Below, in pieces: positions 54,381-60,929 of a stretch of DNA of 64,000 bases. Every line of letters begins with the position of its first letter. Positions within the stretch are counted from its first letter, which is position 1. The stretch lies in the NCBI GenBank assembly GCA_000720375.1, contig JOAA01000028.1, forward strand, positions 1-64,000, read 5' to 3'. The notes under the pieces were generated by a model. That model made no database searches, was not told where the DNA came from, and saw nothing but the letters and a program-made list of their open reading frames with translations. Source of the stretch: Rhodococcus rhodnii. GTDB lineage: Bacteria > Actinomycetota > Actinomycetes > Mycobacteriales > Pseudonocardiaceae. Made by a program: the position numbers and the translations under genes.

Positions 54381-55070
54381 TCACGCCCGGACGATCACCT
54401 GGTCCAGCGATTTGCGCACCAGATCCGGGACCATCGCGTCGTACGCCGGGTAGCCGACCGCGATCACCGCGAACGCTTTCTCGTTACGCGGCCGACCGAG
54501 CACCTCTGACAGGAACTTCATCGGGCTTGGCGTGTGCACGAGCGCGCCCAACCCGGACAGGTGCAGAGCGGTCAACAGCATCCCGACCGAGATGCCGACG
54601 GATTCGTCGACGTAGTAGTGCTTATGGCTTTCGCCGTTCTCGTCGAGGTAGAACCGCTGCTCGAAGACCACGATCAGATACGGCGCGTCGGTCATGTGCG
54701 GTTTTTGCGCATCCGTGCCGAGAGGTTCAAGCGCGGACAGCCATTCCTCGCCAAGCCGTCCCCCGTAAGAGCGTCGCTCCTCCTCTTCGGCCGCGCACCG
54801 AATGGCCGCCCTGGTCTTGGGATTCGTAACAAGTACGTACGTCCACGGTTGCTGGTGCGCCCCCGAAGGAGCCGTCGCTGCCACCGCGATCGCGTCGAGG
54901 ACGACCTGCTCGGGTACCGGGTCGGCGGCGAACGCACGGACCGTACGCCGCTGGCTCATTCGTTCCCGCAGGTCAGCGGCGATCACCATGGACGCTTTCG
55001 GCGGAATCCGGGGCGGCCGGTAAGGCGTCGGCTGGTACGGCTGGCCATGCATGGGTGTCCAACTCCTCAT
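54381..55070 (-). CDS. Nitroreductase family protein (iodotyrosine-deiodinase-like)
   Basis: 229 residues from the ATG at 55070 after GGAGG; an ATG at 55052 is also possible. FMN motifs are RRTVRAFAADPVPEQVVLDA, ATAPSGAHQQPWTYVLV, SVGISVGMLLTALHLSGLGA and AVIAVGYPAYDAMVPDL. The order is that of the NADH-dependent flavin reductases close to deiodinases. Substrate unknown. It converges on the ferredoxin gene. Confidence 0.85.
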   Translation of the reverse strand: MRSWTPMHGQPYQPTPYRPPRIPPKASMVIAADLRERMSQRRTVRAFAADPVPEQVVLDAIAVAATAPSGAHQQPWTYVLVTNPKTRAAIRCAAEEEERRSYGGRLGEEWLSALEPLGTDAQKPHMTDAPYLIVVFEQRFYLDENGESHKHYYVDESVGISVGMLLTALHLSGLGALVHTPSPMKFLSEVLGRPRNEKAFAVIAVGYPAYDAMVPDLVRKSLDQVIVRA

Positions 55071-55162
55071 AACCCTCCATCCTGCCCCGATGATCAGGAA
55101 AAATGCCCCCTCAAGAGGTGAAAAAGGCAGGTAATGGCCCCTCTTGGCGACTTGAGGCCGCG

Positions 55163-55168
55163 TACCCT
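55163..55168 (+). promoter_or_regulatory. Leaderless-type -10 box of nadD
   Basis: TACCCT, then 8 nt, then ATG at 55177; no ribosome-binding site. Confidence 0.55.
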
Positions 55169-55176
55169 CCCGAGCT

Positions 55177-55791
55177 ATGTCGGCGAAATGTCGCATCGGG
55201 ATCATGGGTGGCACCTTCGACCCGGTGCACCACGGTCACCTCGTCGCGGCGAGCGAGGTCCAGGCGCGGTTCAACCTCGACGAGGTCGTGTTCGTGCCGA
55301 CCGGCGAGCCGTGGCAGAAGGGCGAGCGCGAGGTCAGCCCGGCGGAGGACCGCTACCTGATGACGGTCATCGCGACCGCGTCCAACCCGCGGTTCTCGGT
55401 CAGCCGGGTGGACATCGACCGCGGCGGGCCGACGTACACCGTGGACACCTTGCAGGATCTGCGGGCCAAGCGTCCGGAAGCCGAGCTGTTCTTCATCACC
55501 GGCGCCGACGCGCTCGCGCAGATCCTGTCGTGGCGGGATGCCGAGAAGCTGTTCGGGCTCGCCCATTTCATCGGCGTGACCAGGCCTGGGTACACGCTCG
55601 ATGATCATCACCTGCCGGACGGTTCGGTCAGCCTGGTCGAGGTGCCCGCGATGGCGATCTCGTCGACCGCTTGCCGTGACCGCGTGGCGTTGGGGGAGCC
55701 GGTCTGGTATCTGGTCCCGGACGGCGTCGTGCAGTACATCCAGAAGCGCAACCTGTACGCCGACCGGACCATCGGCTGCCAGTCGGAATAG
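55177..55791 (+). CDS. nadD: Nicotinate-nucleotide adenylyltransferase
   Basis: 204 residues. The nucleotidyltransferase motif is [25 protein letters not shown], the [10 protein letters not shown] loop and the C-terminal [10 protein letters not shown] (ISSTxIR site) are present. It makes NaAD in NAD synthesis. It heads the region rsfS-gpgP-octT-degV known from mycobacteria. Confidence 0.96.
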   Translation: MSAKCRIGIMGGTFDPVHHGHLVAASEVQARFNLDEVVFVPTGEPWQKGEREVSPAEDRYLMTVIATASNPRFSVSRVDIDRGGPTYTVDTLQDLRAKRPEAELFFITGADALAQILSWRDAEKLFGLAHFIGVTRPGYTLDDHHLPDGSVSLVEVPAMAISSTACRDRVALGEPVWYLVPDGVVQYIQKRNLYADRTIGCQSE

Positions 55792-55860
55792 TCACGCGCC
55801 CGCTCGGCCAGGCCCAGGTACCCTCATACCTCAATTGCTGATGGCCGGACAAGGAGAGAC

Positions 55861-56235
55861 GTGCCTGCTACGCCCGACGCACGCAGGTTGGCGCTGGTGG
55901 CTGCCAACGCGGCTGCTGACAAGTTGGCCAGTGACATCGTCGTTCTGGACGTGTCGAACCAACTGGTGATCACCGACTGCTTCGTGATCGCCTCCGCGCC
56001 CAACGAGCGCCAGGTCGGCGCCATCGTGGACAACGTCGAGGAGAAGATGCGCGAGGCCGGGACCAAACCGGTCCGCCGCGAAGGCGCCCGCGAGGGCCGC
56101 TGGGTGCTGCTCGACTTCGTCGACGTGGTCGTGCACGTCCAGCACACCGAGGAACGCTCGTTCTACTCGCTGGAGCGGCTCTGGAAGGACTGCCCGCGGA
56201 TCGAGTTCGACCCGACGACCGGGCAGGAGACGTGA
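55861..56235 (+). CDS. rsfS: Ribosome silencing factor RsfS
   Basis: 124 residues from a GTG after AAGGAG. A TACCCT box at 55819-55824 may give it its own promoter. The RsfS core is LDVSNQLVITDCFVIASAPN, REGAREGRWVLLDFVDVVVH and FYSLERLWKDCP. It binds L14 and blocks subunit joining under starvation. The stop overlaps the next gene by 4 bp. Confidence 0.96.
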   Translation: MPATPDARRLALVAANAAADKLASDIVVLDVSNQLVITDCFVIASAPNERQVGAIVDNVEEKMREAGTKPVRREGAREGRWVLLDFVDVVVHVQHTEERSFYSLERLWKDCPRIEFDPTTGQET

Positions 56236-56846
56236 CTCTTCGCCGCCTCGTGCTGTGGCGGCACGGGGAGACGGACTACAACGCCGAGAGCCGGATGCAG
56301 GGGCATCTGGATTCCGCATTGACCGAGGTCGGCTGGAACCAGGCCCGGTTCGCGGTGCCCGCGCTGGCTCGTTTCTCCCCGGACCTGGTTGTTGCTTCGG
56401 ACCTGCGTCGTGCGACGGACACCGCGACGGTGTTCGTCAACGCGACGGGGGTTCCGTTGCGGATCGACAAGCGTTTGCGTGAGACCAACCTCGGTGAATG
56501 GCAAGGCTTCACCGGCGCCGAGGTCGATGAGATGGCACCTGGGGCGCGAGCCGTGTGGCAGAACGACGCGACCTGGGCACCGCCCGGTGGCGAGACGCGT
56601 GTCGAGGTTGCCGCTCGTGCGGCTGAGGTCGTCGCAGACTTGGACGAGGGCGACGAGGAGACCGTCATCCTCGGCACGCACGGCGGTTTGATCACGGCGC
56701 TGACCAGCAGGCTCCTCGGGCTGCCTGTGGAGACCTGGCCGATGCTCGGTGGCATCGGCAACTGTCATTGGACAGTGCTCGCCCGGCGGCAGACCACCGG
56801 GCTGGCCTGGCGGCTGATGACGTACAACGCCGGCATCACCGGATGA
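56232..56846 (+). CDS. gpgP: Histidine phosphatase, glucosyl-3-phosphoglycerate phosphatase type
   Basis: 204 residues from a GTG overlapping rsfS. The phosphohistidine motif is LVLWRHGETDYNAESRMQGH; the second His is in ILGTHGGLI. The position between rsfS and octT equals Rv2419c of M. tuberculosis, which removes phosphate from glucosyl-3-phosphoglycerate in methylglucose lipopolysaccharide synthesis. Family membership is certain, the exact substrate is inferred from context. Confidence 0.85.
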   Translation: MTLRRLVLWRHGETDYNAESRMQGHLDSALTEVGWNQARFAVPALARFSPDLVVASDLRRATDTATVFVNATGVPLRIDKRLRETNLGEWQGFTGAEVDEMAPGARAVWQNDATWAPPGGETRVEVAARAAEVVADLDEGDEETVILGTHGGLITALTSRLLGLPVETWPMLGGIGNCHWTVLARRQTTGLAWRLMTYNAGITG

Positions 56847-57562
56847 CCACGCTGCTGGTCTTCGGCGACTCGCTGAGTTTCCACGGGCCCGATGGGCCGA
56901 TGCCCGCCGACGACTCGAGGCTGTGGCCCAACGTGGCGGCCGCGGAGCTGGGCGGGACAGCGGAGTTGGTCGCCGGGTTCGGCTGGACGGCGCGCGACGC
57001 GTACTGGTCCCTGGTCGGTGACCCTCGAGTGTGGACTTTGCTGCCGAAGGCTGACGTGCTCGTGCTCGGGGTCGGCAGTATGGACACCCTGCCTTCGCCT
57101 CTGCCGACCTATCTGCGGCAAGGCCTGCGGTACGTGCGCCCGGATGGCCTTCGGCGGTGGGCCCGTACCCGGTATTTGGCGGCTCAGCCGTGGTTGTCGC
57201 AGGTCATGGGCGGGCGGCCGGTCGCGCTGCCCCCTGCGTTGACGGCCCGGTACCTTGATTTGATCTTGACTTCGATCCGGGCGTTGAAGCCCACCTTGCC
57301 TGCGGTCGGCGTGTTGCCCCCAGAACACCGTGCGCCGTCCTATCGGGGCGTGCACACCGGGCGTGTCCCCGGTGCTTTGGCAATTTCCCGGTGGGCTTCG
57401 TCCGTCGGGGTACCTGTGCTCGACCTCGCCGCGTTGACCAGGGATCACGTGCTCGGCGGGCAGGGCAACGCCGACGGGATCCACTGGGGCTGGGACGCGC
57501 ACAAGGCAGTCGGCCGCGCTTTGGCCGAGTTGGTCGCCTCCACCGGCCCGAAACAGACGTAG
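56843..57562 (+). CDS. octT: SGNH hydrolase-fold acyltransferase, OctT type
   Basis: 239 residues, ATG overlapping the previous stop (ATGA). Block I of the SGNH fold is LLVFGDSLSFHG (Ser), and block V is DGIHWGWDAHK (Asp/His). GVGSMDTLPSP holds the Gly of block III. Context equals Rv2418c, diglucosylglycerate octanoyltransferase, which acts with gpgP in methylglucose lipopolysaccharide synthesis. The reaction is inferred from synteny. Confidence 0.82.
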   Translation: MTTLLVFGDSLSFHGPDGPMPADDSRLWPNVAAAELGGTAELVAGFGWTARDAYWSLVGDPRVWTLLPKADVLVLGVGSMDTLPSPLPTYLRQGLRYVRPDGLRRWARTRYLAAQPWLSQVMGGRPVALPPALTARYLDLILTSIRALKPTLPAVGVLPPEHRAPSYRGVHTGRVPGALAISRWASSVGVPVLDLAALTRDHVLGGQGNADGIHWGWDAHKAVGRALAELVASTGPKQT

Positions 57563-57565
57563 GCT
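57560..57565 (+). promoter_or_regulatory. Leaderless-type -10 box of degV
   Basis: TAGGCT begins with the octT stop codon and lies 8 nt before the degV ATG; no ribosome-binding site. Confidence 0.45.
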
Positions 57566-57573
57566 CGGCGATC

Positions 57574-58416
57574 ATGTCCGTCGTCGTAGTCACCGACTCC
57601 ACGGCGCACCTGCCGGAAGGCTTCGCGGCCCGGCATTCGGTGCGTGTCGTGCCCCTGCATGTCGTCATGGACGACCGAACCGGGCTGGATGGCATCGACA
57701 TCGGCCCGATGCAGCTGGCGAGCGCCTTGTCCCAACGGCAGGTCGTGACGACTTCGCGGCCGTCACCGCACGAGTTCGCGGCCGTCTACCGGGAGCTGCT
57801 GGAGGACGGTGCGTCCGGTGTGGTGTCTGTCCACTTGTCGCGGCATTTGTCGGGGACTTGGGACTCGGCGCGCCTCGCGGCCGAGGAGGTCGGGGCGGAC
57901 AAGGTCCGGGTGGTCGACTCCCGGACAACGGGTATGGGGCTTGGGTTCGCCGCTTTGCGGGCCGCCGCGGCCGCCGCTGACGGCGCCAAAGGACTCGATG
58001 TCGAGGCCGAGGCGGTGACCACGGCGGCTCGTGCCAAGACGTACTTCATGGTCGAGACGCTTGAGTACTTGCGACGCGGCGGCCGGATCGGGGCAGCGGC
58101 GGCGTTGGTCGGGACTGCGTTGGCCGTCAAGCCGGTGTTGCACGTCGCGGACGGGCGGATCATGCCGCTGGAGAAGGTCCGGACGGCCAGTCGCGCGATG
58201 GCGCGTTTGGTGGACCTAGCTGTCGATTCGGCCGGGAGCGGACCGGTTTCCCTTGCTGTGCACCATCTTGCCGCGCCGGACCGGGCCGCGGAACTGGCGA
58301 CCCGCCTTGAGGAACGGCTGCCCCGGTCGTCCGGATGCGTGGTGTCGGAGCTGGGTGCGGTGATCGGTGCGCACACCGGCCCAGGTGTGCTGGGTGTCGT
58401 GGTCCTCCCCGACTAG
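57574..58416 (+). CDS. DegV family fatty-acid-binding protein
   Basis: 280 residues from the ATG at 57574. Motifs are VVTDSTAHLPEGFAARHSVR, TSRPSPHEF, VHLSRHLSGTWDSARLA, FMVETLEYLRRGGRIGAAAA and HTGPGVLGVVV. DegV proteins bind fatty acids and serve as the FakB subunit of fatty acid kinase in Firmicutes; the actinobacterial role is less clear. It equals Rv2417c in position. Confidence 0.9.
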   Translation: MSVVVVTDSTAHLPEGFAARHSVRVVPLHVVMDDRTGLDGIDIGPMQLASALSQRQVVTTSRPSPHEFAAVYRELLEDGASGVVSVHLSRHLSGTWDSARLAAEEVGADKVRVVDSRTTGMGLGFAALRAAAAAADGAKGLDVEAEAVTTAARAKTYFMVETLEYLRRGGRIGAAAALVGTALAVKPVLHVADGRIMPLEKVRTASRAMARLVDLAVDSAGSGPVSLAVHHLAAPDRAAELATRLEERLPRSSGCVVSELGAVIGAHTGPGVLGVVVLPD

Positions 58417-58470
58417 CGCATACCACAAACCACCGACAACCCAACCAAAAAAACCCGAAAACACCCCAAC

Positions 58471-58496
58471 CTGTCCACAGAAACAAGTTGTCCACA
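58471..58496 (+). promoter_or_regulatory. Pair of DnaA-box-like sites before comEA
   Basis: CTGTCCACA (58471-58479) and TTGTCCACA (58488-58496) lie in tandem in the non-coding gap. The second is a perfect match to the actinobacterial DnaA box consensus. Confidence 0.4.
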
Positions 58497-58550
58497 GCCC
58501 CGCCCCCGCCACCCGGGCATCCAACCCAAAACCGGCCTAGCGTCGAAGAC

Positions 58551-59276
58551 ATGTTCGAAACACGCCGGCGGCGAACCACCGCCGAAAACGACCCGAAGAT
58601 CCGACTCAAGCAACTGGCGACTGCCCGCAGAACCGCAATCCCTGACCCCGCAACGGAATGGGTGGACGAAACCCCAACGGCCCAACCATCACAACCCGCC
58701 GTCCGCGAACGTCTGAAGAACCTCCGACTGCCCGTCGTCGCCACGGCTGCTGTCGTTGTGGCCTGCTGTGCGGCCATCGGAATCCTTGTGGCACAGCCAG
58801 AAAAGGAAGTACCACCGCTGCTGCCCGCCGCAGCCGTCAGCAGCGACCCGCGCCCATCAACGGGGCGAATAGTAGTGAGTGTCGTCGGCCGAATCCCCAA
58901 ACCAGGCCTCATCACGTTACCCGAGGGCTCCCGCGTGGCAGACGCAATCCAAGCAGCAGGTGGAGCGTCCGATGTGGACGCGCTCACCCTCAACATGGCC
59001 CGCCGCCTAGCCGACGGCGAACAGATCTACGTAGGCATCCCACCCCCACCGGAGGCAGCACCCGCACCACAGTCCAAACCAGCGAAACTCGACCTGAACA
59101 CCGCAACCACCGCCCAACTCGACGACCTACCAGGCGTCGGAGCGGTGACAGCCCAACGCATCCTCGACTTCCGCGCCGAACGCGGCCCGTTCACAGCAGT
59201 GGAACAACTCCGCCAAATAGACGGCATCGGCGAAAGCCGATACTCCAAACTCAAGGACCTGGTGACCGTACGATGA
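58551..59276 (+). CDS. comEA: ComEA-type helix-hairpin-helix DNA-binding protein
   Basis: 241 residues from the ATG at 58551; TAGCGT 7 nt before it suggests a leaderless mRNA. A cytoplasmic N-terminus of about 60 residues is followed by a membrane helix (VVATAAVVVACCAAIGILVA), a Pro-rich linker, an SLBB domain (IVVSVVGRIPKPGLITLPEG) and two HhH motifs (LDLNTATTAQLDDLPGVGAV, EQLRQIDGIGESRYSKLKDL). It binds incoming DNA outside the membrane and hands it to ComEC. Codons end unusually often in A or C compared with neighbours. Confidence 0.94.
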   Translation: MFETRRRRTTAENDPKIRLKQLATARRTAIPDPATEWVDETPTAQPSQPAVRERLKNLRLPVVATAAVVVACCAAIGILVAQPEKEVPPLLPAAAVSSDPRPSTGRIVVSVVGRIPKPGLITLPEGSRVADAIQAAGGASDVDALTLNMARRLADGEQIYVGIPPPPEAAPAPQSKPAKLDLNTATTAQLDDLPGVGAVTAQRILDFRAERGPFTAVEQLRQIDGIGESRYSKLKDLVTVR

Positions 59277-59392
59277 CCATCCCTTTCCTACCCACCCCAG
59301 ACAACTGGCCCTACTCACCCCTCGAAACCCTGTGGCTCACCGCCCTGCTCGGCGGCTTCCTCATACTCTCCAACTTCCGTATCCCACCCTGA
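59273..59392 (+). CDS. Small 39-residue membrane protein coupled to comEA
   Basis: The ATG overlaps the comEA stop (ATGA). The product starts MTIPFLPTPDNWPYSPLETL and has one hydrophobic helix (LWLTALLGGFLILSNF). It shares the A/C-rich codon style of comEA, which argues that it is a real gene. No known family is recognised. A role in DNA uptake is suggested only by its place between comEA and comEC. Confidence 0.6.
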   Translation: MTIPFLPTPDNWPYSPLETLWLTALLGGFLILSNFRIPP

Positions 59393-60929
59393 CCGCTCAA
59401 CGGGTCTGCCCGTGACCGGCCCAGGCCCGCGCATCTGGCCTCACTACGTGCCCCGACGGCCTGCTCGTCGAGCGGAGCTGGCCGGAGTGCTGATCGAGAC
59501 GCCCGCTGCACCTGGCGCTCGTTGCCGGGACCGTGGTGGCGTGCGTCGCGATGGTGCCCGCACTGTTGCTCGCCCGCTTATGTCTCGGCGAGCGGTGTTG
59601 CCTCTGCCCTTACGCCACAAGGCCCTGGCGGCGTTTGCCCGCTCAACCCTTGCGCGCTGATGGACGGCACGTCGTCGCCGGGCGGACAGGCAGGCCCGGC
59701 AAGACGCAGGCTGCGCCAAGGCTTCGTGCTGGCTGTGCCTTTGGCTCGCCCGCAACCGTTGTTGATGAAGCGCTGGTAGCGCTGGGAAGGAGAGAACCAA
59801 GTGAGCTTTGATGTGTGCTCACATCGCAGTTTCACGGTCCGCTGGCCGTACAGGTAATGGTGTGTCGCCCCTGTTTGTAGACAGCGGCTGGCCAGTGTCG
59901 GGTGTCCGTGCAACCCTTGGCGACTGGTGAAGGGCATGTCGTCGCCGGGCAGGCAGGCCAGGTAAGACTCAGGCTGCCCCAAGGCTTCGCGCTGGCTATG
60001 CCTTGGACGTTCTTATGTTTGGTGTGGTTCGTGATTGCCGTTACGGATTCGCATGGGATTCATCGACGGCTGTCATTGATGAAGTGCTGGTAGCGCTGGG
60101 AAGGAGGTCCAAGTGAGCCTTGGTGTGTTGACATCGCAGCTTTGCGGTCCCTGGCCGTAAAGGCGGAGGCTGTGTTGGCTCTGTCCTTTGTGATGCGCGT
60201 TTCCAGAGTTGTGTTCACACAACTCATGCCGCACGGGACCAAAGACTTGTCTTCGCCGGATGGGCAGGCCTGGCAGGGGTGAGGTCCGCGCCAAGTCTTC
60301 GCGTTGGCTTGTCAAGCGTTCGAGTTCGCCGCCCACCGTTGGTTCGGTTCCCAGGGGTCCGCGTGAGCCCATTGGATGCGCTTGTCCACGGCGGCTTGCC
60401 CGACAAGGGATTCGCCGAACTCGAACTTCACCGGATCGTCCGCTTCGGACCGGGCGTACGCGGCGATGTTCGTGTTGGTCCGGTTCGTGGTTGCCATGAC
60501 GGCTTTCGCCCCGGGCTCGTCGGCAGTCGTCCTTGTTGAAGTGTTTGGTGCGCTGGAAAGGAGAATCATCAGAACCTGATGTGCTGACCTCGAAACCTTC
60601 GCGGTACCTGGCCCTACACGTGAGGCGTGTTAGCAGCGCCCCTTGTGCCGCCGTGATCACTGATTCCATGGGGCCACTCCTCACGGTCTATTGCCCGGGT
60701 ATCCCGTGCGTGGATACGCCCCATCCCGTCCCTTCCTTTCGCCTTGCGTCGATCTCCCAACCCTCCGAGGCTGGCGAAGCCCATGCCATAAGGGAAGGAA
60801 CACGCGAAGGGACCTGTAGCGGCACCAACGGACCTGGTTGCCCACGTCGGTGCACCTATCCGAGGCACAGGCCGGCCCCACGACTGCCAGAAGATCATCC
60901 GCCCAACTCGCGTTCCTGAAAGGAGGTGA
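59393..60929. repeat. 1.5-kb non-coding region with three decayed repeat copies
   Basis: A shared block TTGATGAAG...GGTAGCGCTGGGAAGGAG followed by CAAGTGAGC...ACATCGCAG...CGGTCC...TGGCCGTA occurs at about 59762-59860 and 60076-60173, with a weaker copy at about 60533-60632. An upstream block with GTCGTCGCCGGGC, GGCAGGCC and CCAAGGCTTCG is at about 59669-59740, 59939-60005 and, weakly, 60250-60310. Spacing varies (314 and 457 bp). No frame stays open across copies. Each copy carries a strong ribosome-site-like AAGGAG; the comEC start region may be a fourth, related copy. Confidence 0.65.

Noticed and set aside
60312..60569. 85-residue minus-strand frame (MILLSSAPNTSTRTT...)
   Set aside because: Peptide composition is plausible, but its 5' part lies in the repeat block and the frame is not kept in other copies.
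60073..60684. 203-residue minus-strand frame in the comEA-comEC gap
   Set aside because: It crosses repeat copies that are not in the same frame, lacks a ribosome site, and no domain is recognised.
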